The notes: generated by a model from the letters alone, not told the origin. A DNA stretch of 64,000 bases from Pseudomonadota bacterium (GCA_023423695.1 JAFAFA010000076.1:1-64000), one strand, 5' to 3'. Counted from the first letter of the stretch, positions 34,877 through 43,944 are shown. Made by a program: numbers and translations.

Positions 34877-36193
34877 ATGGCAAGCGAGACGCACGGCAAC
34901 GCCTATCCCATCCTCCCCGACGGCGAGGAGGGCTTCACCGTCGAGGCGGCGCGGATGAAGTTCGGCCCCGGCATGCTGGCCGAGCTGGGCGGCGATGCGG
35001 TTTCGCTGGGCATGACGCGGGTTGCGCTGTTCACCGATCCGCGGGTGGCGGCGACGGCGCCCTTCGCCATGGCGCTGGAGTCGCTGAAGCGGGCGGGCAT
35101 GGACCCGGTGGTCTATGACCGCTGCCGGGTGGAGCCGACCAGCGCGTCCTTCCTCGACGCCGCCGATTTCGCGCGGGATGGCGGCTTCGACGGCTATGTC
35201 TCCATCGGCGGCGGGTCGGTGATCGATACCGCCAAGGCGGCGAACCTCTACGCCACATATCCCGCCGACTTCCTCGCATACGTCAACAAGCCGCTGGGGG
35301 AGGGCGTCCCGGTCCCCGGCCCGGTCAAGCCGCACATCGCCTGCCCGACCACCTGCGGCACCGGCAGCGAGACCACCGGCGTCGCCATCTTCGACCATGT
35401 CGAAAAGCAGGTGAAGACCGGCATCTCGTCGCGCTTCCTGCGGCCGAGCCTCGCCGTCGTCGATCCGCGCACCATCGACAGCCTGCCGCCCGGCGCCATC
35501 GCCGCCACCGGCTTCGACGTGCTGACCCACGCCATCGAGAGCCACACCGCGCGGCCCTTCCGCTCCCGCCCGCGCCCTGAATCGCCGACGGCCCGCCCGC
35601 CCTACCAGGGCGCCAACCCGTGGTCGGACATTGGCAGCCTGCAGGCGATCCGGCTGGGCGGGCAGTGGCTGGAACGGGCGGTCAACGACCCCGACTGCCT
35701 GGAGGCGCGCGACGCCCTGATGTTCGCGGCGACGCTGGCCGGTCTGGCCTTCGGCAATGCCGGCGTCCACATCCCGCACGCCATGTCCTATTCGGTGGCG
35801 GGGATGAACCACAGCTTCACCGCGACCGGCTACGAGACGGTGGACCCGATGGTGCCGCACGGCATCTCGGTGGTGCTGAACGCCCCCGCCGCCTTCCGCT
35901 TCACCGGCCCGGCGGCACCTGAGGCCCATCTGCGCGCCGCCGAGGCGCTGGGGGCGGATGTCCGCGGCGCCTCGCCGGAGGATGGCGGCGAGTTGCTGGC
36001 GACGCGGCTGATCTCGATGATGCGGGCGACCGGGCTGCCGAACGGGTTGTCGGCGCTGGGCTATGGCGAGGCCGACATTCCGGGTCTGGTCAGGGGAGCC
36101 GCCGCCCAGCAACGCCTGCTGACCATCGCCCCGCGCCCGGTGTCGGAGGAGGATTTGCGCGGGCTGTATGCAGATGCGATGCGCTACTGGTGA
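34877..36193 (+). CDS. hydroxyacid-oxoacid transhydrogenase (iron-dependent ADH family)
   Basis: A 438-residue group III iron-containing alcohol dehydrogenase. NAD(H)-binding GGGSVIDTAKA, the CPTTCGTGSETTG loop, and metal-site His residues in LTHAIES, HIPHAMSY and VPHGISV are all present. The segment PFRSRPRPE...RPPYQGANP is characteristic of the HOT/ADHFE1 branch, which couples 4-hydroxybutyrate oxidation to 2-oxoglutarate reduction. A GGAGGAG ribosome site precedes the ATG at 34877. Activity on other hydroxyacids is possible. Confidence 0.88.
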   Translation: MASETHGNAYPILPDGEEGFTVEAARMKFGPGMLAELGGDAVSLGMTRVALFTDPRVAATAPFAMALESLKRAGMDPVVYDRCRVEPTSASFLDAADFARDGGFDGYVSIGGGSVIDTAKAANLYATYPADFLAYVNKPLGEGVPVPGPVKPHIACPTTCGTGSETTGVAIFDHVEKQVKTGISSRFLRPSLAVVDPRTIDSLPPGAIAATGFDVLTHAIESHTARPFRSRPRPESPTARPPYQGANPWSDIGSLQAIRLGGQWLERAVNDPDCLEARDALMFAATLAGLAFGNAGVHIPHAMSYSVAGMNHSFTATGYETVDPMVPHGISVVLNAPAAFRFTGPAAPEAHLRAAEALGADVRGASPEDGGELLATRLISMMRATGLPNGLSALGYGEADIPGLVRGAAAQQRLLTIAPRPVSEEDLRGLYADAMRYW

Positions 36194-36202
36194 GCGAAGC
36201 CG

Positions 36203-36637
36203 CTATTCCGCCATCGTTTCGCCGGAGCCGCCGAACTCGGCCGGGAAGTCCTTCAGCTTCGGCAGGCCGTCCCGCATGGGCAGCACGGTCTCGGCGTAGT
36301 TGACGTGAACGGCGGGGGTGAAGGTCAGGGTCGGCAACGTCGCGGAGAAAACGTCCACGAGGCCGAGCGGCGGGTGATTGGCCATCAGATGCCCGCCGCA
36401 CTTCGCGCAATACTGACGCAGGCTGAGCGGCGTCTTCTGGAAGGTCGCGACATGTTCGGCGCCTGCGGTCACGCGCACCGCGTCCGGTTTCCACAAGGTG
36501 AACGCATTGACCGGGCCGCCGGACCATGAACGGCAGGACCGGCAATGGCAATAGCCCATGGCCTCCGGCGCGCCGGTGACCTCCACCTCTACCGCACCGC
36601 AGAAGCAGCGTCCCGTGTGGGTCTCTGTCTCGGTCAT
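36203..36637 (-). CDS. GFA (CENP-V-like) domain protein
   Basis: A 144-residue zinc-binding protein of the glutathione-dependent formaldehyde-activating enzyme family. Cys ligands are in GRCFCGAVE, GYCHCRSC and QYCAKCGGH. Members with this short form are mostly uncharacterised; the named activity, S-hydroxymethylglutathione formation, is disputed. It is convergent with the transhydrogenase gene, with stops 9 nt apart. The start at 36637 is favoured over a longer frame because homologous sequence begins right after it. Confidence 0.88.
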   Translation of the reverse strand: MTETETHTGRCFCGAVEVEVTGAPEAMGYCHCRSCRSWSGGPVNAFTLWKPDAVRVTAGAEHVATFQKTPLSLRQYCAKCGGHLMANHPPLGLVDVFSATLPTLTFTPAVHVNYAETVLPMRDGLPKLKDFPAEFGGSGETMAE

Positions 36638-36812
36638 GGCTCTCGACTTCATCTTTGTTGGTGATGCGAACAATGCACGCTATCACCGATCACAAAGATG
36701 TTCAGTCGGGCATTCGGGCCATGCTCATTCGATAGGAGATAATAAAGCTCTCCGAAAATTCGAGGCCGTTGGAGAGACGGCAGAAGGATCGGAATGAGAA
36801 ATGCAGGAGTAA

Positions 36813-36839
36813 GCCCCTCTCCCACATGGAGAGAGGGGC
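36813..36839 (-). terminator. hairpin downstream of the acyl-CoA dehydrogenase gene
   Basis: A 9-bp stem, GCCCCTCTC (36813-36821) with GAGAGGGGC (36831-36839), is extended by two inner pairs. It begins 12 nt past the leftward stop codon, followed in that direction by a mixed T-rich run. It could equally be a small REP-type palindrome. Confidence 0.55.
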
Positions 36840-36851
36840 AGAAGACTTTGG

Positions 36852-38648
36852 TCAGAACTGCTCTTCGCTCAGCGCCATCACCGTGTTGCGGGCGCTGGCG
36901 ATGGTCGGCAGCAGGGCGGGGGCGGGGCTGAGAACCTGCTCGGCATAGAAGCGCGCGACGATCAGCTTGCTTTCCAGGAAGGACGCGTTGGCGCCCGGTT
37001 GGCGCATGCCCTCCATCGCCTTCATCGCCGAGCGGGCCAGCATCCAGCCGCCGGCGACCGTGCCCCACAGCTTCAGATAGGCCACCGCGCCAGCGGCGGC
37101 CCCTTGCAGGTCGCCCTCCGCCTGGGTCGCGACCATCCAGTCGATGGCCTTGTCCAGCGCGTCCAGCCCGGCCGACAGCTCGGTGCGGATCACGGCGAGG
37201 TCGTCGCCGGGGGCGGAGCCCAGTTCCTCCACCGTCGCGCGCATGTCGGCGACCAAGGCCTTGGCCGCCGCGCCCTTGTCGCGGCCGGTCTTGCGGAAGG
37301 TCAGGTCGTTGCCGTGGATGCCGTTGGTGCCCTCGTAGATCGGGGTGATGCGGGCATCGCGGTAATGCTGGGCAGCACCCGTCTCCTCGATGAAGCCCAT
37401 GCCGCCATGGATCTGCACGCCGGTGGAGGCCACCTCGCAGCCGATGTCGGTCGACCACGCCTTGACGATCGGGGTCAGCACATCGACCCGCGCCGTGGCG
37501 GCGGCACGCACCGCCGGATCCTCGTGATGGCGGGAGATGTCGAGCTGCGTGCCGGCATAGAGCGCCAGCGCCCGCGCGGCCTCGGTCTTGGCGCGCATGT
37601 CCAGCAGCATGCGGCGCACGTCCGGGTGCTTGATGATGGCGACGCCGGAGCCCTTGGGATCGGCCAGATCCTTGCTCTGCACGCGGGTCTTGGCGTAGTC
37701 GCGGGCCTGCTGATAGGCGCGCTCGGCGATCGCGACACCCTGGATGCCGACGCCGAGCCGGGCGTTGTTCATCATCGTGAACATGTATTCGATGCCGCGG
37801 TTTTCCTCGCCGACGAGGTAGCCGATGGCCCCGCCGTCGTCGCCAAAGGCCATCACCGCGGTCGGGCTGGCCATGATGCCCAGCTTGTGCTCCAGGCTGG
37901 CGCAGCGCAGGTCGTTGCGCTGGCCCGGCGTGCCGTCGGGGTTGGGCAGGAACTTCGGCACGATGAACAGGCTGATGCCCTTGATGCCGGCCGGGGCGTC
38001 GGGCAGGCGGGCCAGCACCAGATGGACGATGTTATCCGTCAGGTCATGCTCGCCATAGGTGATGAAGATCTTCTGGCCGGTGATGCGGTAGCTGCCGTCT
38101 TCCGCCCGCACCGCCCTGGTCCGCACCGCGGCGAGGTCGCTGCCCGCCTGCGGTTCGGTCAGGTTCATCGTCCCGGTCCATTCGCCGGAAATCATCCGGG
38201 ACAGGTAGACCGCCTTCTGCTCGTCGCTCGCATGCTCGGTCAGCAGATCCACCGCGCCCTGGGTCAGCAGCGGGCACAGGCCGAAGGACAGGTTGGCGGC
38301 CTGCCACATCTCGTTCACCGCGAAGGCGACGGTCCAGGGCAGGCCCTGGCCGCCATACTCCGGCTCGAAGGGCAGGCTGTTCCAACCGGCTTCGGTGAAC
38401 TGGCCGTAGGCCTCCTTCCAGCCGGTGGCGGTGCGGACGACGCCGTTCTCCAGCTTCGCCCCCTCCTTGTCGCCCACCCGGTTCAGCGGGGCGAGCACGC
38501 CGGAGGCGAATTTGCCGGCCTCCTCCAGAATGGCATCGACCAGATCGGGGGCGGCGCTGTCGCAATGGGGCAGGGCGGCAATGGCGTCGAGGCCCACCAC
38601 CTCGTTCAAGACGAAGCGCAGATCGTCGACCGGAGCGGTGTAGGTCAT
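36852..38648 (-). CDS. acyl-CoA dehydrogenase, DmdC-like
   Basis: A 598-residue flavoprotein of the long acyl-CoA dehydrogenase branch that includes 3-methylmercaptopropionyl-CoA dehydrogenase (DmdC). The N-terminal and central domains carry TMNLTEPQAGSDL; the helical domain has IHGGMGFIEETGAAQHYRDA, and the presumed catalytic Glu lies in IYEGTNGIH. A C-terminal extension (about 470-598) distinguishes it from 380-residue family members. It oxidises an acyl-CoA to the enoyl-CoA, with electrons passing to ETF. Without dmdB or dmdD nearby, fatty-acid use is as likely as sulfur-compound use. Confidence 0.9.
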   Translation of the reverse strand: MTYTAPVDDLRFVLNEVVGLDAIAALPHCDSAAPDLVDAILEEAGKFASGVLAPLNRVGDKEGAKLENGVVRTATGWKEAYGQFTEAGWNSLPFEPEYGGQGLPWTVAFAVNEMWQAANLSFGLCPLLTQGAVDLLTEHASDEQKAVYLSRMISGEWTGTMNLTEPQAGSDLAAVRTRAVRAEDGSYRITGQKIFITYGEHDLTDNIVHLVLARLPDAPAGIKGISLFIVPKFLPNPDGTPGQRNDLRCASLEHKLGIMASPTAVMAFGDDGGAIGYLVGEENRGIEYMFTMMNNARLGVGIQGVAIAERAYQQARDYAKTRVQSKDLADPKGSGVAIIKHPDVRRMLLDMRAKTEAARALALYAGTQLDISRHHEDPAVRAAATARVDVLTPIVKAWSTDIGCEVASTGVQIHGGMGFIEETGAAQHYRDARITPIYEGTNGIHGNDLTFRKTGRDKGAAAKALVADMRATVEELGSAPGDDLAVIRTELSAGLDALDKAIDWMVATQAEGDLQGAAAGAVAYLKLWGTVAGGWMLARSAMKAMEGMRQPGANASFLESKLIVARFYAEQVLSPAPALLPTIASARNTVMALSEEQF

Positions 38649-38686
38649 GGCGGGGCGATTCTCCCTCGGAGTGGATTGTTTTGTTT

Positions 38687-38696
38687 ACCTATAGGT
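38687..38696. promoter_or_regulatory. palindromic operator candidate upstream of the acyl-CoA dehydrogenase
   Basis: The perfect 10-bp palindrome ACCTATAGGT lies 39-48 nt upstream of the leftward start codon. It is embedded in TTGACCTATAGGTAAA read leftward, so it overlaps a -35-like TTGACC. Position and symmetry suit a TetR-type repressor site. Inference only. Confidence 0.35.
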
Positions 38697-38854
38697 CAAC
38701 ATACAGCATCGAATGGCGCCTGACGAGAGGGCGGGATGCCGCGCGTGCAGAAGGCTAGGCCGCGGAGGCGGCATCATCAAGTCTCCAGCCGGTTGGCACG
38801 CCGTCTGCATGGGTGGGTTGCCTCCCATCGGGGCCTTCACACGGGGATCGACCC

Positions 38855-39901
38855 ATGACCTACGCTTCCGCCCTCGGCAATCCCAGCGACACCGCCGCCC
38901 AGCAGGCCCGCGCATCCCGCGGCCCGGCCAATGTGGAGGCCGCCGTTCGCAATGCCAGCGCCAGAACCGGGGTCGATTTTTCCTACCTCATGGAAAAAGC
39001 TGCCGTGGAGAGCGGGTACCGCACGGACATTAAGTCCTCCTCGTCGTCGGCGACCGGGCTCTACCAGTTCATCGACAGCACATGGCTGCAGACGATGAAG
39101 GAGCATGGCGCCGACCACGGCTATGGCAAATACGCCAACGCCATCCAGACCCGCGGCGACGGCCGTCCCTATGTCGCCGATCCGGAGATGAAGAAGGAGA
39201 TCCTGGAGCTGCGCAAGGATCCGACCGCCTCGGCCCTGATGGCGGCGGAATACACCCGCGGCAACAAGGAGTATCTGGAGGAGACGGTGGACGGCAAGAT
39301 CGGCTCGACCGAGCTGTACATGGCGCATTTCCTTGGGGCCGGCGGCGCGTCGAAGTTCCTGAACGCGATGCAGGAGAATCCCGGCCGCACCGCCCGCGAC
39401 GTCTTCCCCGACGCGGCGGCGGCCAACAAGAACGTCTTCTACGACAAGGCCACCGGCAAGGCGAAGTCGCTGAAGGAGATCTACGACCGCTTCGCCGCCA
39501 AGTTCTCGGAGAACCCGCTGGCCAACTTCGCCCCGGCCCAGGTGGCGACCGACGCCGTGCGCAAGCAGGATATGCCGGACGGCTTCACCACCCAGGTGCC
39601 GATGGCCCCGGCCAAGTCGCTGAACGGCACGCCGCTGTCGATCTATCAGGTGCTGGCGCTGAACGCGCTGGAGACGCCGGACGAGGTCGACAGCGTCAGC
39701 GGCCGCCCGGCCCGCCTGCGCGACAAGGAGAACCGCCGCATGCGCGAGGAGCCGGTGCGGACCGACCAGACGGCGGGCAACGGCGTCGCCATGGGCTTCG
39801 GCCTCGGGCTCGGCCGGATCGTCGGGTCCGAATCGTCGACGCCGGTTGCCTCCGCAACCGCGGGCGCCGCCGGCAAGGATGCCGTGACCAAGGCAGCCTG
39901 A
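38855..39901 (+). CDS. lytic transglycosylase (SLT domain)
   Basis: A 348-residue protein with an SLT lytic transglycosylase domain near its N terminus. The catalytic Glu52 is in EKAAVESGYR, followed by ATGLYQFIDSTWL, the family's second motif. The C-terminal half is low complexity and charged. It would cleave peptidoglycan glycan strands to anhydro-muropeptides. No classical signal peptide is visible from the chosen ATG, nor from the 14-residue longer frame, so export may be non-canonical, as for some flagellar or secretion-linked transglycosylases. It stands alone. Confidence 0.85.
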   Translation: MTYASALGNPSDTAAQQARASRGPANVEAAVRNASARTGVDFSYLMEKAAVESGYRTDIKSSSSSATGLYQFIDSTWLQTMKEHGADHGYGKYANAIQTRGDGRPYVADPEMKKEILELRKDPTASALMAAEYTRGNKEYLEETVDGKIGSTELYMAHFLGAGGASKFLNAMQENPGRTARDVFPDAAAANKNVFYDKATGKAKSLKEIYDRFAAKFSENPLANFAPAQVATDAVRKQDMPDGFTTQVPMAPAKSLNGTPLSIYQVLALNALETPDEVDSVSGRPARLRDKENRRMREEPVRTDQTAGNGVAMGFGLGLGRIVGSESSTPVASATAGAAGKDAVTKAA

Positions 39902-40028
39902 CCGGGGCTGCCTGAGCGGGGCTGCGGCAAGCGGAGAGGGGCAAAATGCCCTACGCTGGCGCTTTGACTTGAGGACCGGATGGGTGCAAGGTCGCGCCGT
40001 TTTTGGCGCTCACCCCTCAGGACCGATC

Positions 40029-41054
40029 ATGAGCAACCAGCAGCCCGCCGTCACCTTCGAGGAAATCCGCGCGCTCGTGCGCAACCTGCCCGGCCCCGAC
40101 CTGGAGGCCGGCACCGCGGCCCTCCAGCGCGAACGGCAGCTGACCAAGCCGGCGGGCTCGCTCGGCCGGCTGGAGGAGATCGCGCAGTGGATGGCGACCT
40201 GGCAGGGCCAGCACCCGGCCGAGGTGCGCCGCCCGCGCGTCGCCGTCTTCGCCGGCAACCACGGCGTGGCCGCCCGCGGCGTCTCGGCCTACCCGGCCGA
40301 GGTGACGGTGCAGATGGTCGCCAACTTCCAGAACGGCGGCGCCGCCGTCAACCAGCTCTGCGAGGTAGCCGACGCCGACCTGCGCGTCTACGAGCTGGAC
40401 CTGGAAAACCCGACCGCCGACTTCACCCAGGGCCCGGCCATGGGCGAGGAGGAGTGCTGCCGGACCATGGCCTATGGCATGATGGCGGTGGAGATGGGCG
40501 TCCAGCTGCTGGCGCTGGGCGAGATGGGCATCGCCAACTCGACCGCGGCGGCGGCGATGTGCCTCGCCATGTTCGGCGGCGAGGCGGCCGACTGGACCGG
40601 CCGCGGCACCGGCATCGACGACGCCGGGCTTGCACGCAAGATCGCCGCGGTCGAGGCCGCCGTCGCCGCCAACCCGCAGGCCAAGGACGACCCGTTCGAG
40701 GCGCTGCGCTGCCTGGGCGGTTACGAGTTCGCCGCCATCGCCGGCGCCATCCTGGCCGCCCGCGTCGCCCGCGTGCCGGTTCTGCTCGACGGCTTCGCCT
40801 GCACCGCCGCTGCCGCCGTGCTGTTCAAGGCCGACCGCCGCGCGCTCGACCACTGCATGGTCGCCCACCGCTCGGTCGAGCCGGGGCACGCCCGTTTGAT
40901 GCAGGCCATCGGCAAGGAGCCGCTGCTCGATTTGGGCATGCGGCTGGGCGAGGGCTCCGGTGCGGCGCTGGCGATCAACATCGTGAAGTCCGCCGTCGCC
41001 TGCCACGCCGGCATGGCGACCTTCGCCGACGCGGGCGTCAGCACGCAGGGGTGA
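40029..41054 (+). CDS. cobT: nicotinate-nucleotide:dimethylbenzimidazole phosphoribosyltransferase
   Basis: A 341-residue CobT enzyme that makes alpha-ribazole phosphate for the lower ligand of cobalamin. Hallmarks are LTKPAGSLGRLE near the N terminus, VFAGNHGVAARGVSAYP, the GEMGIANST segment, and LGEGSGAALAI containing the catalytic Glu near the C terminus. Length is normal. The ATG at 40029 is used; an upstream in-frame ATG at 39969 would add a non-conserved tail. No cobalamin riboswitch is seen in the 127-nt gap upstream, and no other cob genes are adjacent. Confidence 0.96.
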   Translation: MSNQQPAVTFEEIRALVRNLPGPDLEAGTAALQRERQLTKPAGSLGRLEEIAQWMATWQGQHPAEVRRPRVAVFAGNHGVAARGVSAYPAEVTVQMVANFQNGGAAVNQLCEVADADLRVYELDLENPTADFTQGPAMGEEECCRTMAYGMMAVEMGVQLLALGEMGIANSTAAAAMCLAMFGGEAADWTGRGTGIDDAGLARKIAAVEAAVAANPQAKDDPFEALRCLGGYEFAAIAGAILAARVARVPVLLDGFACTAAAAVLFKADRRALDHCMVAHRSVEPGHARLMQAIGKEPLLDLGMRLGEGSGAALAINIVKSAVACHAGMATFADAGVSTQG

Positions 41055-41072
41055 TGGGAGTGGGAAGTTAGA

Positions 41073-41203
41073 CCCCCCACCTTAATCCTCCCCCGCTGGG
41101 CGGGGGAGGAGACCAGTGCTTGTTCGGGAGAGTGGCGGCAGTCCCTCCCCCGTGATCGGATCGACCTTCGGTCGACTGAGAGCGGGGGAGGTTAGGTGGG
41201 GGC
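41073..41203. repeat. intergenic palindromic repeat, variant of the glcE element
   Basis: About 131 bp whose ends (CCCCCCACCTTAATCC and its near complement at 41187-41203) and CTCCCCCGC hairpins match the element in glcE. The right-hand hairpin loop is replaced by a longer segment containing its own TCGAC-CTTC-GGTCGA-like hairpin. It lies between the converging ends of cobT and the dap-linked membrane gene. Confidence 0.8.
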
Positions 41204-41221
41204 AATCGATGCCGAGCTACC

Positions 41222-41794
41222 TCACAGCATCCCGTCCGCCAGATCGCTGATCGCCGCCGACAGGAACAGGTCCAGCATCACCAGGGCCGCGGCGGCCAGT
41301 CCAGACAGCGACAGGGCGGTGCGCAGCACGAACCACTGGTAGGTCAGCATCGCCATCATCACTCCGAAGACCAGCGCTTCCGACACCCCCGACGGCAGCA
41401 GGCCGCTGGCCGACAGGACGATGGCCGGCAGGTAGATCGCCATCTGCACCACCGCCGACCAGTTGTAGGCGGTCAGCGCGCCGGGATAGAGCTGCTCCTT
41501 GCCCATCAGCGCCGAGATGCGGAACAGGGCGAGCGGGAATGCCGTCCAACTGACGACATAGGCGATGCCCTCCACCGTCACCAGTTGCAGCACCGGGGTG
41601 CCGTCCAACTGGTCCCACAGCCGGATCGCCAGCAGCAGCCCATAGGCCGGCAGCACCACCAGCGCCGCGTAGAAGGAGTTCAGCGCCCCCTCGGGCGTGC
41701 GGTCGAAGAACTCCATCCCCGTCCGGTCGAAGCGGGCCAGCCGCCAGGCGCCGGTCAGGGCGGACAGGATGGCGGGGGTGGTCAGCGGCATCAT
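41222..41794 (-). CDS. five-helix membrane protein of unknown function, dap operon
   Basis: A 190-residue protein with about five hydrophobic helices (around residues 35-58, 75-92, 105-130, 135-158 and 160-182 of the chosen frame). No family was recognised with confidence. A Yip1-like or generic integral-membrane annotation would fit. It starts 19 nt after the dapE stop on the same strand, so it is probably translated from the dapD-dapE transcript. An in-frame TTG at 41824 would overlap dapE; ATG 41794 is preferred. Confidence 0.75.
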   Translation of the reverse strand: MMPLTTPAILSALTGAWRLARFDRTGMEFFDRTPEGALNSFYAALVVLPAYGLLLAIRLWDQLDGTPVLQLVTVEGIAYVVSWTAFPLALFRISALMGKEQLYPGALTAYNWSAVVQMAIYLPAIVLSASGLLPSGVSEALVFGVMMAMLTYQWFVLRTALSLSGLAAAALVMLDLFLSAAISDLADGML

Positions 41795-41813
41795 GGCGTC
41801 CCGGTTGGAGGCC

Positions 41814-42962
41814 TCACCCGGCAAGGCGCGCGAACACGCCCTTCAGGATGGCCTCGTAGATGTCCGTCAGCCGGCGGAGATCCTCCACCGAACAATATTC
41901 GTCGACCTTGTGCATGGTCTGGCCGACCAGCCCGAACTCCACCACCGGGCAGACATTCTTGATGAAGCGCGCGTCCGACGTGCCGCCGGTGGTCGAGTAT
42001 TCCGGCCGGCGCCCGGTCACCCCCTCCACCGCCTCGGCCACCAGCTCGGTCAGCGGGCCGGGCGGGGTGACGAAGCTGTCGCCGGAGCAGTAGACCTCCA
42101 GCTCATAGGCGCCGCCGACCGCATCGAAGGTGCGGCGCAGCCACGCCTCGATGCCGGCCGGGGTGTGGGCGTCGTTGAAGCGGATGTTGAAGGTCGCCTT
42201 GCCCTGGGCGGGGATGACGTTGGTCGCCGTGTTGTCGACGTCGATGGTGGTCAGCGCCAGGGTGGAGGGCTGGAAATGCGCGGTGCCCTCGTCCATCGGG
42301 TGTTCGGTGATCGCGGCCAGCATGCGGACCAGCCGCGGCAGCGGGTTGTCGGCCAGATGCGGGTAGGCGACGTGGCCCTGCGCGCCGAACACGGTCAGGA
42401 AGCCGGTCAGGCTGCCGCGCCGGCCGATCTTGATCATGTCGCCCAGCGCCTTGGGGTTGGTCGGCTCCCCCACCACACAGGCGTCGATGCGCTCGCCGCG
42501 CTCGGCCATCCAGTCCAGCACCTTGCGGGTGCCGTTGATCGCCACCCCTTCCTCGTCGCCGGTGATCAGCAGGCTGATGGAACCGGCGGGCGGCCCGTCC
42601 TGCAGTCGGCGCGACACGGCGGCGACGAAGGCGGCGATGGCGCCCTTCATGTCGACGGCACCGCGGCCGAACAGGCGTCCGCCCATCACCTCGCCGGCGA
42701 AGGGATCGACGGTCCAGCCCCTGTCGCCCGGCGGCACCACGTCGGTGTGGCCGGCGAAGCAGAAGTTGGGCCCCTCGGTGCCGAAGCGGGCGTAGAGGTT
42801 CTCCACCGGCTCGGTTCCCTCCTGCTGGAAGCGCAGGCGGTGGCAGGTGAAGCCCATCGGCGCCAGCGCCGCCTCCAGAACGCCCAGCGCGCCGTCGTCG
42901 CGCGGGGTGACGCTGGGGCAGCGGATCAGATCCTGGGCGAGGGCGACGGGGTCGATGGTCAT
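41814..42962 (-). CDS. dapE: succinyl-diaminopimelate desuccinylase
   Basis: A 382-residue M20 zinc amidohydrolase that releases succinate from N-succinyl-LL-diaminopimelate in lysine and peptidoglycan synthesis. Metal and catalytic motifs are FAGHTDVVPPGD (His, Asp), GRGAVDMKG (bridging Asp) and TGDEEG (catalytic Glu and ligand). The dimerisation lid domain lies in the middle third. The start at 42962 is used; the longer open frame upstream runs through a palindromic repeat. dapD precedes it on the same strand, 139 nt away, with that repeat between them. Confidence 0.96.
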   Translation of the reverse strand: MTIDPVALAQDLIRCPSVTPRDDGALGVLEAALAPMGFTCHRLRFQQEGTEPVENLYARFGTEGPNFCFAGHTDVVPPGDRGWTVDPFAGEVMGGRLFGRGAVDMKGAIAAFVAAVSRRLQDGPPAGSISLLITGDEEGVAINGTRKVLDWMAERGERIDACVVGEPTNPKALGDMIKIGRRGSLTGFLTVFGAQGHVAYPHLADNPLPRLVRMLAAITEHPMDEGTAHFQPSTLALTTIDVDNTATNVIPAQGKATFNIRFNDAHTPAGIEAWLRRTFDAVGGAYELEVYCSGDSFVTPPGPLTELVAEAVEGVTGRRPEYSTTGGTSDARFIKNVCPVVEFGLVGQTMHKVDEYCSVEDLRRLTDIYEAILKGVFARLAG

Positions 42963-42992
42963 GCTGGTCTTTTCCAACGGGCCCGGCCTCCG

Positions 42993-43086
42993 CCGGTCGT
43001 CATCCCCGCGAAGGCGGGGATCCAGGTGCAGGGGCCGGAGTGCTGCAATGCGACGCCTGGACCCCTGCCTTCGCGGGGGTGACGGT
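42993..43086. repeat. REP-like palindrome between dapD and dapE
   Basis: About 94 bp of imperfect terminal inverted repeats: GTCATCCCCGCGAAGGCGGG at the left and its near complement at the right, each arm foldable alone. The motif is of the widely dispersed proteobacterial type that translates as DPRLRGDD or PAFAGMT peptides. It sits in the operon and could act as an mRNA stabiliser or partial terminator. Confidence 0.8.
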
Positions 43087-43101
43087 GGAGCGGCTGTCGG
43101 A

Positions 43102-43944
43102 TCAATCCCGCAGCAGGTCGTTGATCGCGGTCTTCGAGCGGGTCTTCTCGTCGACGCGCTTGATGATGACGCAGCAGTACAGGCTCGGGCCCGGGGTGCC
43201 GTCCGGCAGCGGCTTGCCGGGGAGCGAGCCGGGGACGACGACCGAATAGGCCGGGACGCGGCCCATGAAGATCTCGCCGGTGTGGCGGTCGATGATCTTG
43301 GTCGAGGCGCCGATGTAGCAGCCCATGGAGATGACCGCACCCTCCTCGACGATCACGCCTTCGACGATCTCCGAGCGGGCGCCGATGAAGCAGTTGTCCT
43401 CGATGATGACCGGGTCGGCCTGCAAGGGCTCCAGCACGCCGCCGATGCCGACGCCGCCGGACAGGTGGACGTTCTTGCCGATCTGGGCGCAGGACCCGAC
43501 GGTGACCCAGGTGTCGACCATGGTGCCGCTGTCGACATAGGCGCCGACGTTGACGAAGCTCGGCATCAGGATGACGCCGGGGGCGACATAGGACGACTTG
43601 CGGGCGATGGCGCCGGGCAGGGCGCGGAAGCCGGCGTTCTGGAACTGGCCCTCGGACCAGCCTTCGAACTTCGGCGGCACCTTGTCGTACCAGGAGGAGC
43701 CGCCGGGGCCGCCGGGGATCATCTCGTTGGCGTTCAGGCGGAAGGACAGCAGCACCGCCTTCTTCAGCCACTGGTTGACCTTCCAGCCGTCCGCGGTCTT
43801 CTCCGCGACGCGCAGGTCGCCGGCATCCAGCGCGTCGAGCGCCGCGTTCACGGCGTCGCGGACGGAACCGGTGGTGGCGGTGGTGAGATCGGCCCGGTTC
43901 TCCCAGGCGGCGTCGATGGTGGCCTGCAGGCTGGCGTGGCTCAT
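43102..43944 (-). CDS. dapD: tetrahydrodipicolinate N-succinyltransferase
   Basis: A 280-residue enzyme that succinylates tetrahydrodipicolinate, the step three reactions before meso-diaminopimelate. The N-terminal helical domain (1-100) includes LLSFRLN. A left-handed parallel beta-helix of hexapeptide repeats (about 105-255) includes SFVNVGAYVDSGTMVDTWVT and GGVGIGGVLEP. Length matches E. coli DapD. It is co-oriented with dapE; the HAD gene lies 92 nt upstream on the same strand. Confidence 0.97.
   Translation of the reverse strand: MSHASLQATIDAAWENRADLTTATTGSVRDAVNAALDALDAGDLRVAEKTADGWKVNQWLKKAVLLSFRLNANEMIPGGPGGSSWYDKVPPKFEGWSEGQFQNAGFRALPGAIARKSSYVAPGVILMPSFVNVGAYVDSGTMVDTWVTVGSCAQIGKNVHLSGGVGIGGVLEPLQADPVIIEDNCFIGARSEIVEGVIVEEGAVISMGCYIGASTKIIDRHTGEIFMGRVPAYSVVVPGSLPGKPLPDGTPGPSLYCCVIIKRVDEKTRSKTAINDLLRD

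Noticed and set aside
39902..40028. Cobalamin riboswitch before cobT
   Set aside because: The gap is too short and lacks the B12-box core; only a small GC hairpin is present.
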